Of a stretch of DNA of 64,000 nucleotides, positions 7,513 to 16,228 are shown one piece after another (position 1 is the first letter of the stretch; each line of letters begins with the position of its first letter). The translations under genes were made by a program, and so were the position numbers. This DNA is from Phyllobacterium sp. YR531 (GTDB lineage Bacteria; Pseudomonadota; Alphaproteobacteria; Rhizobiales; Rhizobiaceae). The notes under the pieces were generated by a model, which saw nothing but the letters and a program-made list of their open reading frames with translations, ran no database searches and had not been told where the DNA came from. Location of the stretch: the NCBI RefSeq assembly GCF_000282595.1, contig NZ_AKIZ01000003.1, positions 62,001-126,000 on the forward strand, given 5' to 3'.

Positions 7513-8751
7513 TCATAGCCCGCTATTTTCAGCGGCTGTCTTCAATGCCGCTTCCGGTTCTTCTTGGCCTAGAAGCGACTCCTGAACCGCTTGCTGTAAT
7601 GCCGTGGACAGTTCCTGATATTTTGGCGTTGTTGGCCGTGGATACATTGCAGCAAGTCCGATCTTGGCTGCCGCAATCAATTCTTCCTGATCCTTGGAAA
7701 CAGTGGGATCGTCATAGGAAGACGTCCAGATCGGCAGACTCAATTTTGCGTACTGGTTCTGAGTTGCCTGCGACGTCATGAAGGCAATATATTTCCATGC
7801 TTCATCCGGGTGTTTGCTCGTTGACGTAATACCGAGGCCCATCGAGCCATTGACTGCTGACACAGTACTTTTTCCATCAACTCCGGGCGCTGGAACCACG
7901 CCTACCTTGCCGGCAACCTTGCTGTCCTTCGGGTTGTTGGCCATGTTATACATGTAGGTCCAATTTAAAGCGAAGGCTGCCTCGCCATTCTGGAATACCC
8001 GGCGTACGTCCTCTTCAAGAAACTCTTTCGAGTTGGGATTCGTCAGGCCAGACTTATAGCTTTCAACCATATAATTAAGTGCGTCCAGGCCACCACCCGT
8101 CTGGAATACCGGTTTACCGTCTTTTATGAAGCTACCGCCATAGGCGCTGACAAGCGTCGTATAATCGCAAATTGCAGCCTCAGCCTGTGACCAGCTCCAT
8201 GCTATTGGAGTTGCCAGTAAGCCTTTATCCTTGATGGTCTTGGCTTGTTCAGAAAGCTCGGCCCAAGTCTTGGGAGGATTCTTGATGCCTGCTTTTTCAA
8301 GGATTTCCTTATTGTAGAACAAATATTTGGTATCCAGAATCCACGGAAGACCATAGCGTTTGCTCTCGTACTCCACAGTTGTCCATGCACCAGGAAGAAC
8401 GCCTGATTTCATTTCGGGAGTAATCTTGTCCGAAACATCGAGCAGCACTTTGTTCGATGCATATTCGGCAGGCCAGATTACGTCAAACAACACAACATCG
8501 TATCCTCCGCCTGACCCTTGCGCCAGGACAGTCTTGTCGTGCAAGCCTTCATAAGGAACAAATTCAAGATTTACCGAAACATCCGGGTTTGCCTTCGTAA
8601 ATGACTCTGTCATGGCACGTACATCAGCTTCGCTGTAAGCGGCCTGTGCCATAAACAATGCATTAATCTTGGTTTCAGCGTGAGCGGGCGCAGATAGCGC
8701 TGCCGCCAGAAGTGTTGCGCTCAGAAGCGCTGTGGTCACGGATTTCAACAT
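7513..8751 (-). CDS. Sugar ABC transporter periplasmic substrate-binding protein (family 1)
   Basis: A 412-residue protein with a clear Sec signal peptide (MLKSVTTALLSATLLAAALS, cleavage after AHA). The mature part has the MalE/UgpB-like fold signature: TKINALFMAQAAYSEADVRAM at the start, an LFDVIWPAEYA segment, and the family motif FQNGEAAFALNWTYMYN. It should capture a sugar or sugar conjugate in the periplasm and deliver it to the two permeases. It is the first gene of the six-gene operon and lies divergent from the ROK regulator, with a 196-base shared control region. Confidence 0.9.
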   Translation of the reverse strand: MLKSVTTALLSATLLAAALSAPAHAETKINALFMAQAAYSEADVRAMTESFTKANPDVSVNLEFVPYEGLHDKTVLAQGSGGGYDVVLFDVIWPAEYASNKVLLDVSDKITPEMKSGVLPGAWTTVEYESKRYGLPWILDTKYLFYNKEILEKAGIKNPPKTWAELSEQAKTIKDKGLLATPIAWSWSQAEAAICDYTTLVSAYGGSFIKDGKPVFQTGGGLDALNYMVESYKSGLTNPNSKEFLEEDVRRVFQNGEAAFALNWTYMYNMANNPKDSKVAGKVGVVPAPGVDGKSTVSAVNGSMGLGITSTSKHPDEAWKYIAFMTSQATQNQYAKLSLPIWTSSYDDPTVSKDQEELIAAAKIGLAAMYPRPTTPKYQELSTALQQAVQESLLGQEEPEAALKTAAENSGL

Positions 8752-8947
8752 TCTTACCTCCTATTTAGCTCTGGCAGTTCTGAACGCCGCCCGTTATGGA
8801 CAGAGTTCGATGATCGTTACAGATCGAGAGCTTCTGCTCACGTTCCCCTGGAGACGATTTTTCGGCAACTCTTTCGGTTGGCTATTAAATCAATTCTCTT
8901 GACTTATTAGTCGATCAATATTCTTCTGCTGTCAAGAGGGCTCACGC
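8752..8947. promoter_or_regulatory. Divergent control region between the sugar ABC operon and the ROK regulator
   Basis: 196 non-coding, AT-rich bases hold promoters for both directions. An imperfect dyad, ATTAGTCGATCAAT (8906-8919, centred on TCGA), lies just downstream of TTGACT (8899-8904) and could be the ROK operator. No strong -10 match with good spacing was found on either strand. No coding potential seen. Confidence 0.45.
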
Positions 8948-10162
8948 ATGGATGACAGACCGTCGATACGGGCAAAAAGCGGTACCAATCTTGGTGGCGC
9001 AAGCGCGCATAACCGCCGCATCATGATTGATGCGTTGCGGGTCAACGGAGCTTTGTCACGTGCTGACTTGGCGAGGGCAACCGGGCTAACTCCCCAGACG
9101 GTATCCAACATCATCGAAGAGCTCGCCGGAGAAGGTCTCGTACGATCGCAGGCAAGTGTTCGTAAGGGCAGGGGACAGCCCGCAACTCCATATCAACTTG
9201 TACCCGAGGGTGCCTTTGCGATTGGCCTGCAGATTGACCGTCATGTAACCCGCACCGTTATCGTTAATCTGGTTGGCGACGTATTGGTGCAAATCGAAGC
9301 AATCCTGCCGCCGGGCGGACCGGAAACAGGCGTTGTCGTTGTGCTCGAACTTGTGGCAAGAGCAAGGGCAATATTAGCCAAGCAAATCTCCGGTGCGGAA
9401 GACCGCCTGGTTGGCTTGGGGATCGCGATGCCGGGACCTTTTGGGATCAACACACTTTATGATGATCCATGGATGATGACCGCATGGCAAAGCTTTCCGC
9501 TTGTGGAACGCATTGCAGAAGGTACAAGCCTTGAGGTTGCGCTCCAGAACGATGCATCAGCCGCTGCAACCGCAGAGCGATTGCTCGGTGCAGCCCATGG
9601 ACTCGATCACGCTATCTGTATCTATTTTGGATACGGATTGGGCACTGGCCTCATTCTCAATGGAGAGCTATACGGCGGCGCTTATTCCAATGCTGGCGAG
9701 ATCGGCATGATGCTGACTTTGGTGCCGGGCGATGGGGCGGATGTAGAGCCACTGGAACATTATGCTTCGATGGCAGCGCTGTGCAAATTGCTGGAACTCG
9801 ATCCATCCGCACCTGATCTTTTTGCCATGATCACTGACGCCGTGATACTTGGCGGGCCAAAGCTTGAGCGCTGGATGGATGATGTTGCCGAGCGATTGCG
9901 CCGTGCAGTCCAGATGCTCGAACTGGTTTTCGATCCCCAGACAATCATTCTTTGTGGTGGAGCTCCACGCATTTTGATTGACCGTCTTGTGGAGAAGATT
10001 GAACCTTTGCTACCGTCAATTGCCGAGCGGGCCAGCCGATATCCACAACCACGACTGCAAGCCGGACTTGCAGATCCTTGGTCCGCGGCTTTAGGCGCCG
10101 CTGCCGAACCCATTGCCCGGGCATTTGACCCACGGTTCTCGGCAATTCTCAAGAACGGGTGA
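8948..10162 (+). CDS. ROK-family transcriptional repressor
   Basis: A 404-residue regulator: an N-terminal winged helix (about residues 20-70, with LSRADLARATGLTPQTVSNII) fused to a ROK sugar-kinase-like domain with LGIAMPGPFGIN, LQNDASAAATAE and FGYGLGTGLILNGELYGG. It is divergent from the sugar ABC operon and is the obvious candidate for its sugar-responsive repressor. Oddity: the ROK signature that usually reads GEIGH reads GEIGMM, and no CxCGxxGCxE zinc motif follows, so the structural zinc site and the His ligand are missing; catalytic kinase activity is unlikely. Its TGA stop overlaps the first dyad upstream of the Fic gene. Confidence 0.87.
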   Translation: MDDRPSIRAKSGTNLGGASAHNRRIMIDALRVNGALSRADLARATGLTPQTVSNIIEELAGEGLVRSQASVRKGRGQPATPYQLVPEGAFAIGLQIDRHVTRTVIVNLVGDVLVQIEAILPPGGPETGVVVVLELVARARAILAKQISGAEDRLVGLGIAMPGPFGINTLYDDPWMMTAWQSFPLVERIAEGTSLEVALQNDASAAATAERLLGAAHGLDHAICIYFGYGLGTGLILNGELYGGAYSNAGEIGMMLTLVPGDGADVEPLEHYASMAALCKLLELDPSAPDLFAMITDAVILGGPKLERWMDDVAERLRRAVQMLELVFDPQTIILCGGAPRILIDRLVEKIEPLLPSIAERASRYPQPRLQAGLADPWSAALGAAAEPIARAFDPRFSAILKNG

Positions 10163-10188
10163 GTTATAGAAAAAGCTTGCTATAACTC
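10161..10188. promoter_or_regulatory. Upstream inverted repeat of the Fic gene (site 1)
   Basis: GAGTTATAG (10161-10169) and CTATAACTC (10180-10188) form a perfect 9-bp inverted repeat with a 10-base spacer. It begins within the ROK stop codon. It is nearly identical to the second dyad 45 bases downstream, which suggests a cooperative repressor binding pair. Confidence 0.7.
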
Positions 10189-10205
10189 ATATATCGAACG
10201 ATAGT

Positions 10206-10232
10206 GAGCTATAGAGAGGCATTCTATAACTC
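10206..10232. promoter_or_regulatory. Inverted repeat abutting the Fic start codon (site 2)
   Basis: GAGCTATAG (10206-10214) and CTATAACTC (10224-10232) form a 9-bp dyad with one mismatch. Its last base is directly followed by the ATG at 10233. No Shine-Dalgarno sequence fits between, so either translation is leaderless or the hairpin itself governs ribosome access. Same right half-site as site 1. Confidence 0.7.
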
Positions 10233-11348
10233 ATGACATGGAACTGGCAGCAGGCTGACTGGCCCAACTTTACCTATGACAGCGCAAAACTGGAGCCGCT
10301 GGAGCGCGAGTTCCTTTTGCACTCAGGCGAGTTCTTTGGAGCGTTCCGTCACGTCAATGACGATGATCGGGATATGCTGCGGGTCGAACTGATCAGCGAC
10401 GAGGCATTAAAGACCTCGGAAATAGAAGGTGAATTCCTCAACCGAGACAGTCTGCAGACATCCCTACGCCAGCAATTCGGATTGGCATACGATACTCAAG
10501 CCATCCCGGCTGCTGAACGCGGCATCTCTGAAATGATGGTAAACCTCTATCGGTCTTTTGCGGCCCCTCTTGACCACGAAACACTCTTTGCCTGGCATAA
10601 AATGCTGATGACAAGCAGCACCGACCGTATCCAGGTTGTTGGTGGATTCCGGACACATAGCGAGCCAATGCGAGTGGTGTCCGGGCGGGTCGAAAAACCA
10701 ACAATTCACTTTGAGGCACCTCCATCGGTACAAATGAACCGGGAAATGGATTTGTTTTCGCAATGGTTTAACGAGACATCTCCGAATGGGCCAAGACCAT
10801 TGCCCGCCTTAACCCGTGCCGGTCTGGCACATCTCTATTTTGTCAGCATCCACCCTTTTGAAGACGGTAACGGTCGTATCGGGCGGGCAATTGCGGAAAA
10901 ATCCCTTGCACAAAATTTGGGGCAGCCAAGCCTTATTGCACTCGCCTATACAATCCAGAGAGCACGCAAGGCGTATTACGACATGCTGGAAATCAGCAAT
11001 AAATCCAATGAGATTACGGAATGGCTCATTTACTTCGCGCAGACCATACTTGAGGCGCAACGCACCACATTGGAACGTGTGGAATTCTACATAATCAAAG
11101 CAAAATTCTACGATCACTTCCGTGGGCAATTGAATCCCCGACAGGAAAAAGTCATCGCACGGGTGTTCCGTGAAGGTATAGGCGGTTTTAAAGGCGGGCT
11201 GAGTGCCGAGAACTATATCAGTATTGCCAAGACATCACGCGCGACAGCAACAAGAGACCTGCAAGACCTTGTTGCAAAAGGGGCATTGAGCAAAACCGGC
11301 GAGCGTCGCCACACCCGGTATCATCTTGATTTGAAATCACAGATATAG
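10233..11348 (+). CDS. Fic-domain protein with DUF4172-like N-terminus and C-terminal helix-turn-helix
   Basis: A 371-residue protein. The N-terminal part (about 1-85, starting MTWNWQQADWPNF) resembles DUF4172 and contains TSEIEG (61-66), which fits the (S/T)xxxE(G/N) inhibitory-helix motif. The Fic core (about 110-225) has the complete active-site motif HPFEDGNGR (207-215), predicting AMP or related nucleotidyl transfer from NTP to a hydroxyl side chain. The last 70 residues form a winged helix (YISIAKTSRATATRDLQDLV) typical of Fic proteins that bind DNA. Two inverted repeats sit immediately upstream, consistent with autoregulation. It stands alone, with no antitoxin gene; the inhibitory helix is internal. 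Target unknown. Confidence 0.9.
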   Translation: MTWNWQQADWPNFTYDSAKLEPLEREFLLHSGEFFGAFRHVNDDDRDMLRVELISDEALKTSEIEGEFLNRDSLQTSLRQQFGLAYDTQAIPAAERGISEMMVNLYRSFAAPLDHETLFAWHKMLMTSSTDRIQVVGGFRTHSEPMRVVSGRVEKPTIHFEAPPSVQMNREMDLFSQWFNETSPNGPRPLPALTRAGLAHLYFVSIHPFEDGNGRIGRAIAEKSLAQNLGQPSLIALAYTIQRARKAYYDMLEISNKSNEITEWLIYFAQTILEAQRTTLERVEFYIIKAKFYDHFRGQLNPRQEKVIARVFREGIGGFKGGLSAENYISIAKTSRATATRDLQDLVAKGALSKTGERRHTRYHLDLKSQI

Positions 11349-11510
11349 GCGAACCTTTGATTGGTGCCTTTTGCAGATTTCCGGGAATTACTTGTCTTGC
11401 CAGAATCCTGATGCTAACTTTTTTCACAATGAGGAAACAAATGCACAGACATGCTGGCATCTTCAGCAGCTAGAGTAGCGTTGTGCAATCCACATCTGGG
11501 AGGATGAAAT

Positions 11511-12530
11511 ATGGAACGCCGTCAATTTCTTGCTGGTGCAGCAGCGCTTTCCCTGCTTGGCATGTCAACAGTTAAAGCAGGCGCCCAAACAGCTGGTGCA
11601 TTGGAAAAGACCAGCCTTACCTTGGGCGTCGGCGGCAAACCCCTTCTTTATTATCTCCCACTGACAATTGCCGAGCGAAAAGGCTTTTTCAAGGAAGAGG
11701 GCCTCGACGTAACGGTCAACGATTTTGGTGGCGGCGCCAAATCCTTGCAGGCCTTGATTGGCGGCTCTGTTGATGTTGTGACCGGAGCCTACGAGCACAC
11801 TATTCGTATGCAGGCTAAAGGGCAGGACGTCCGTGCCCTATGTGAACTCGGGCGGTTTCCTGCCATTGTGATTGCAGTTCGTAAGGAACTCTCTGAAAAG
11901 GTCAAATCTCCGGCGGATTTCACAGGGTTGAAAATTGGCGTAACAGCACCTGGATCATCGACTGCGCTGACTGCACAATATGCAATGGTCAAAGCCGGTC
12001 TCAAAGCCAATGCTGCGCCGCTGATCGGTATCGGTGGTGGGGCCAGTGCCGTGGCTGCCATCAAGCAGGGCCAAGTTGATGTGATCTCCCATCTGGACCC
12101 GGTGATCGCCAAGCTTGAGTCAGACGGCGATATCAAGGTGATCATAGATACACGCACTGAGGAGGGGACGCGGGCACTGTTTGGCGGGTCAAATCCAGCA
12201 GCAGTCCTCTACGTCAAAAAAGAATTTGCTGACGCAAACCCCAACACATCGAAAGCTTTGGTCAATGCCTTTGTAAAATCATTGAAGTGGCTACACAGTG
12301 CCTCCACAGAGGAGATTGCCGATGCCGTTCCGGCAGAATATCAGCTGGGCGACAAACCCCTTTACCTGAAGGCAATTGCCAATTCGCTCCCCACTTACTC
12401 GCTCAATGGCGTTTTGACGATGGAGGGTATGCAATCAGTTCTCAACACCCTGAAGGTACTGGACCCGGAGTTTGCCAAAGCCGATATCGATCTTGCTGCC
12501 ACCTTCGATGATCGTTTCATCAAAGGATAA
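11511..12530 (+). CDS. ABC transporter substrate-binding protein (NMT1/SsuA-TauA-like)
   Basis: A 339-residue periplasmic protein. The N-terminus MERRQFLAGAAALSLLG has a twin-Arg-like start followed by a hydrophobic core, with cleavage probably near KAGAQ. The mature part shows the NMT1/THI5 pattern: YYLPLTIAERKGFFKEEGLDVTV, GGSVDVVTGAYEH and LKIGVTAPGSST. Family members bind sulfonates, nitrate, pyrimidine precursors or aromatic acids; the ligand cannot be read from sequence. It leads a three-gene importer operon (11 bases to the ATPase gene). The strong RBS GGGAGG precedes the ATG at 11511. Unlike the other binding-protein genes here it has no stem-loop after it. Confidence 0.88.
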   Translation: MERRQFLAGAAALSLLGMSTVKAGAQTAGALEKTSLTLGVGGKPLLYYLPLTIAERKGFFKEEGLDVTVNDFGGGAKSLQALIGGSVDVVTGAYEHTIRMQAKGQDVRALCELGRFPAIVIAVRKELSEKVKSPADFTGLKIGVTAPGSSTALTAQYAMVKAGLKANAAPLIGIGGGASAVAAIKQGQVDVISHLDPVIAKLESDGDIKVIIDTRTEEGTRALFGGSNPAAVLYVKKEFADANPNTSKALVNAFVKSLKWLHSASTEEIADAVPAEYQLGDKPLYLKAIANSLPTYSLNGVLTMEGMQSVLNTLKVLDPEFAKADIDLAATFDDRFIKG

Positions 12531-12541
12531 GCACAGAGCCG

Positions 12542-13375
12542 ATGACCGAACTGAAAATTGAGACAGCCAGCCGCGCAGACGCTGTAGAACTGCAAGGCAT
12601 TGCAATCGCCTTCCCTGTGGCCAATGGAGCGACTTACGAAGCGGTAGGCACTACCCAGCTAAGTGTTCGCGATCGTGAATTTGTCGCTATCGTAGGACCA
12701 ACAGGCTGCGGGAAATCCACCTTGTTAAACGCAACGGCCGGGCTGCTCAAACCGGCGCGTGGCCAGATTAAAATATTCGGCAAAACACATAGCGGGATCA
12801 ATGGGCATGCAGGGTATCTCTTCCAGCAGGACTCGCTCATGCCCTGGAAGACATCCCTCGACAATGTTGCAATAGGGCTCGAGGTAGCAGGTGTTTCGCG
12901 GCGAGAAGCCTTGGAATGCGCCCGATTATGGCTCGAAAGAGTCGGCCTGTCTGCCTTTTGCGATCGCTACCCGCACATGCTTTCCGGTGGGCAACGCAAG
13001 CGCGTAGGATTGGCCCAGGTTCTTATACGCGACCCGAAAATTATATTGATGGATGAACCTTTCGGGCCTCTTGATGCACAAACCCGCCTTATTATGGGGG
13101 ATCTGTTGCTCGATTTATGGTCGGCGGACCGCAAGGCAGTGATGTTCGTGACCCACGACCTCGACGAGGCAATCGGGCTTGCGGACCGGGTTGTAATCAT
13201 GTCGGCAGGGCCGTCGTCACGCATCATCGGCGATTATACAATTCCGCTCGCCCGCCCACGCAACATGGCCGACATCAAATCCGAACCACAATTCCATGAG
13301 GTGCATCGGGAAATCTGGAATGCCTTGAAAGAAGAAGTGCTCAAGGGTTACCGGCAGACGGAAAAAACATCATGA
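12542..13375 (+). CDS. ABC transporter ATP-binding protein (SsuB/TauB-like)
   Basis: A 277-residue ATPase with Walker A GPTGCGKST, Q-loop LFQQDSLMPWKT, signature MLSGGQRKRVGLAQVL, Walker B ILMDEPFGPLDA and H-loop VTHDLDEAI. The Q-loop LMPW is characteristic of the nitrate/sulfonate/taurine (SsuB, TauB) group, in agreement with the NMT1-type binding protein before it. It overlaps the permease gene by four bases (ATGA), so the two are translationally coupled. The first 25 residues before the core domain are longer than usual. Confidence 0.9.
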   Translation: MTELKIETASRADAVELQGIAIAFPVANGATYEAVGTTQLSVRDREFVAIVGPTGCGKSTLLNATAGLLKPARGQIKIFGKTHSGINGHAGYLFQQDSLMPWKTSLDNVAIGLEVAGVSRREALECARLWLERVGLSAFCDRYPHMLSGGQRKRVGLAQVLIRDPKIILMDEPFGPLDAQTRLIMGDLLLDLWSADRKAVMFVTHDLDEAIGLADRVVIMSAGPSSRIIGDYTIPLARPRNMADIKSEPQFHEVHREIWNALKEEVLKGYRQTEKTS

Positions 13376-14157
13376 ATCGAGGCATTCTTTTTCTCCTGCA
13401 AATTCTCGTAGCGGTTATTGTTCTCGTCGTCTGGCACATTGCTTCGACAACAACACTTATCGGCAATCCTAAGACCATCAGCTTTTTCTTTGCCGAACCG
13501 CTGGCTGTCGGTGCACGTATCGTTGACTGGTTTGCCGATGGATCTATCTGGTATCACCTTGGGATCACGCTAACAGAAGCCGCGCTGGCATTCGTAATTG
13601 GCTCGTTAGGTGGCGTGATTATTGGCTTCTGGTTCGCGCGTAAACCCCTGCTTGCAGCGGTGTTTGATCCCTACGTGAAGGCAGCCAATGCTTTGCCGCG
13701 TGTTGTCCTTGCTCCAATCTTTGCACTTTGGTTGGGACTTGGCATCTGGTCGAAAGTGGCCCTTGGCGTGACACTCGTTTTCTTTATCGTGTTCTTCAAC
13801 GTCTATCAGGGTGTCAAAGAAGTCAGCCCTGCTGTCCTGTCCAACGCGCGCATGCTTGGCATGAACGGACGCCAATTATTGCGCCACGTTTATATGCCTT
13901 CGGCGTTGTCCTGGATGTTCTCATCACTCCATACTTCGGTTGGCTTTGCTGTAGTCGGCGCAGTGGTTGGAGAATATTTGGGCTCGGCCGCGGGGCTTGG
14001 TTATCTGATCCATGAGGCAGAAAGCGTATTTGATGTTACCGGCGTGTTTGCAGGAATGTTTGTGCTGACTTTTTTCGTCATTCTCGTCGATTGGCTGGTA
14101 ACGCTGGTTGAAAATCGACTGCTCGTCTGGAGACCCAAAAGCGCTGCCTCTTTCTAA
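13372..14157 (+). CDS. ABC transporter permease (SsuC/TauC-like)
   Basis: A 261-residue membrane protein with six hydrophobic segments, starting at ILFLLQILVAVIVLVVWHIA. The EAA coupling loop is NARMLGMNGRQLLRHVYMPSAL, and the segment GVVGEY/GAVVGEYLGSAAGLGYLI matches the SsuC/TauC group. It completes the importer. Its stop (TAA 14155-14157) directly abuts the stop of the convergent PAS-LuxR gene with no base between. Confidence 0.9.
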   Translation: MNRGILFLLQILVAVIVLVVWHIASTTTLIGNPKTISFFFAEPLAVGARIVDWFADGSIWYHLGITLTEAALAFVIGSLGGVIIGFWFARKPLLAAVFDPYVKAANALPRVVLAPIFALWLGLGIWSKVALGVTLVFFIVFFNVYQGVKEVSPAVLSNARMLGMNGRQLLRHVYMPSALSWMFSSLHTSVGFAVVGAVVGEYLGSAAGLGYLIHEAESVFDVTGVFAGMFVLTFFVILVDWLVTLVENRLLVWRPKSAASF

Positions 14158-14745
14158 TCAACGCAGACTTGAGAACCACGCAATAAGTTCGGCACTGTTA
14201 CGGAGCGCGTGGGCGCGCATGAGGCGTGCGCGATGCGCTTCGACAGTGCGTTTAGACAAGCCGATTTCAAGCGCGATCTGCGCATTGGTCTTACCCTGTG
14301 AAACCAAAGTCAGAACCTGTTTCTGTCGGTCGGAAATCAGACCGATATCACCTGCAACCGCACGGTTCGTTGGTTCAAAACAATATAGTGCTTCGGCAAA
14401 TGGATCAGTCTGATTACGGCTGCGTCCGCGAACACGGCACCAGAAGCTGCTTCCATCCCGGCGGCGCATGAGACGCTCGTCGTAGTACACTTTGCCTCCT
14501 CCAAGATTGCCTCGCCACATCTCGCCGGTGCGAACGAAATCCCTTATCTTGGGATAGAGCCGGCTGAAACTCTGGTCCAACAGCTCTGCCCGCTCATAAC
14601 CGAACATTTCAGCGAATTCGGAATTGCAATCCCTTATGATACGGTGTGTCGCGTAAACCATCGGGACTGGCAGCTCCGTTAACTGGAAGCGTTTGCCGCT
14701 TGCAGCATTCACAATGTCGGGACTGGAAAACTCCGGTGCTATCAT
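14158..14745 (-). CDS. PAS-LuxR transcriptional regulator
   Basis: A 195-residue protein. Residues about 25-120 form a PAS domain (LPVPMVYATHRIIRDCNSEFAEMFGYERAELL, then YDERLMRRRDGSSFWCRVRG), and the C-terminus is a LuxR/GerE helix-turn-helix (LTLVSQGKTNAQIALEIGLSKRTVEAHRARLM). It has no receiver domain, so it probably senses a small ligand directly through PAS. It sits between an importer operon (convergent) and the CoA-transferase genes (divergent, 80 bases apart), and is the best candidate regulator for one or both. Confidence 0.85.
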   Translation of the reverse strand: MIAPEFSSPDIVNAASGKRFQLTELPVPMVYATHRIIRDCNSEFAEMFGYERAELLDQSFSRLYPKIRDFVRTGEMWRGNLGGGKVYYDERLMRRRDGSSFWCRVRGRSRNQTDPFAEALYCFEPTNRAVAGDIGLISDRQKQVLTLVSQGKTNAQIALEIGLSKRTVEAHRARLMRAHALRNSAELIAWFSSLR

Positions 14746-14825
14746 ACCGTATTAATACGACTATCTGTAGTACCGGCACAAGTCCTACCGTTGAGACAGA
14801 GGAGTAGACAAATGGGAGACTATTC

Positions 14826-15548
14826 TTGAAAAAAGTTCAATCAAACGTCAGTGACGCGCTGGCAGGCGTATTGTTCGACGGCATGACAATCATGGCTGGC
14901 GGGTTCGGTCTATGCGGTATTCCCGAAGCGCTGATTTACGCCATACGAGATTCCGGCGTCAAAGACCTTACCGTGATATCCAACAACGCCGGTGTCGATG
15001 GCATTGGCCTCGGTGTGTTGCTGGAAACCAAGCAAATCCGGAAAATGATCTCGTCTTATGTGGGCGAAAATAAACTCTTTGCGCAACAATATCTTTCGGG
15101 TGAGCTGGAACTCGAGTTCAATCCACAGGGCACACTTGCCGAGCGTATCCGTGCAGGGGGTGCGGGCATTCCAGCCTTCTTCACCAAAACCGGCGTCGGC
15201 ACCATCATTGCTGAAGGCAAAGACGTTCGCGAATTTGATGGCGAATCCTATGTCATGGAACGCGGCCTTTTCGCCGATCTCTCCATCGTCCATGCCTATA
15301 AAGGGGATACCGAAGGCAATCTCGTTTATCGGAAAACCGCTCGTAACTTCAATCCGATCATGGCAACGGCTTCAAAGTTCACGGTAGCAGAAGTCGAACA
15401 TCTGGTAGATGCGGGCACGATTGATGGCGATCATATTCATACGCCCGGCATTTTCGTAAAGCGGATCGTACATGTGCCAAATCCGACCAAACATATTGAA
15501 CAAAGGACGACCCGACCGCGGCTCGTCGCTGCAAGCGGAGTGAACTGA
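14826..15548 (+). CDS. scoA: 3-oxoacid CoA-transferase subunit A (succinyl-CoA type)
   Basis: A 240-residue alpha subunit with the CoA-transferase family I features [30 protein letters not shown], and the [15 protein letters not shown] signature. The C-terminal half ending in [14 protein letters not shown] is typical of SCOT-type (succinyl-CoA:3-ketoacid) rather than AtoD-type enzymes. With subunit B it moves CoA from succinyl-CoA to acetoacetate or another 3-oxoacid. The TTG at 14826 is used because GGGAG precedes it; the nearby ATG at 14812 runs into a stop after five codons. Subunit B follows one base after the stop. Confidence 0.87.
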   Translation: MKKVQSNVSDALAGVLFDGMTIMAGGFGLCGIPEALIYAIRDSGVKDLTVISNNAGVDGIGLGVLLETKQIRKMISSYVGENKLFAQQYLSGELELEFNPQGTLAERIRAGGAGIPAFFTKTGVGTIIAEGKDVREFDGESYVMERGLFADLSIVHAYKGDTEGNLVYRKTARNFNPIMATASKFTVAEVEHLVDAGTIDGDHIHTPGIFVKRIVHVPNPTKHIEQRTTRPRLVAASGVN

Positions 15549-15549
15549 A

Positions 15550-16191
15550 ATGGCTTGGACACGCGATCAAATGGCTGAGCGGGCAGCACAGGAGCTAGAA
15601 GACGGGTTCTACGTCAACCTCGGGATCGGTATTCCCACATTGGTTGCCAATTACATCCCGACTGGCATGAGTGTACAGCTCCAAAGCGAGAATGGCATGC
15701 TTGGTATGGGGCCATTTCCTTACGAAGGCGAAGAGGATGCGGACCTCATAAATGCGGGTAAGCAAACGATCACCCAATTGCCTACGACCAGCTATTTTAA
15801 CGGTGCTGACAGTTTTGGAATGATCCGTGGTGGACACATCGACCTTTCCATCCTTGGCGCGATGCAGGTTGCCCGCAATGGTGATCTGGCAAATTGGATG
15901 GTGCCTGGCAAGATGGTCAAGGGCATGGGCGGCGCCATGGACCTGGTCGCAGGCGTCAAGAAAGTCGTTGTGGTTATGGAGCATGAGGCAAAGGGCGAAG
16001 CCAAACTGCTTGAAGAATGCACGCTACCCCTGACGGGCCAGCGCGTAACGGACCTTGTTATTACTGATCTTGGTGTTTTCACCATTGAAAGGCGCGGAGC
16101 CCCCAAAATGACTTTGATCGAAATTGCACCCGGCGTGACTGTGGAAGAAATTAAAGCAAAAACCCAAGCCACACTCGACGTTTCTGTCTGA
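15550..16191 (+). CDS. scoB: 3-oxoacid CoA-transferase subunit B (succinyl-CoA type)
   Basis: A 213-residue beta subunit. The catalytic Glu47 lies in [13 protein letters not shown] (SENG motif), which forms the glutamyl-CoA thioester. [15 protein letters not shown] and [14 protein letters not shown] are further family marks. It pairs with the preceding subunit, from which it is separated by a single base. The operon may serve acetoacetate/hydroxybutyrate use or the end of an aromatic acid route; the PAS-LuxR gene and NMT1-type importer next door would fit the latter, but this is inference. A stem-loop follows at 16202-16228. Confidence 0.88.
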   Translation: MAWTRDQMAERAAQELEDGFYVNLGIGIPTLVANYIPTGMSVQLQSENGMLGMGPFPYEGEEDADLINAGKQTITQLPTTSYFNGADSFGMIRGGHIDLSILGAMQVARNGDLANWMVPGKMVKGMGGAMDLVAGVKKVVVVMEHEAKGEAKLLEECTLPLTGQRVTDLVITDLGVFTIERRGAPKMTLIEIAPGVTVEEIKAKTQATLDVSV

Positions 16192-16201
16192 ATCCAGAGC
16201 G

Positions 16202-16228
16202 GAGATGGCCCGGGAACCGGGCTATCTC
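16202..16228. terminator. Bidirectional stem-loop between scoB and the small lipoprotein gene
   Basis: A 12-bp stem (16202-16213 with 16217-16228, one G-U pair) and a GAA loop follow scoB by ten bases. Its right arm contains the stop codon of the minus-strand lipoprotein gene, so it may end both transcripts. There is no clear poly-T run. Confidence 0.55.

Noticed and set aside
14812-14828. ATG at 14812 as the start of scoA
   Set aside because: It meets TGA after five codons; the TTG at 14826 with GGGAG upstream is the workable start.
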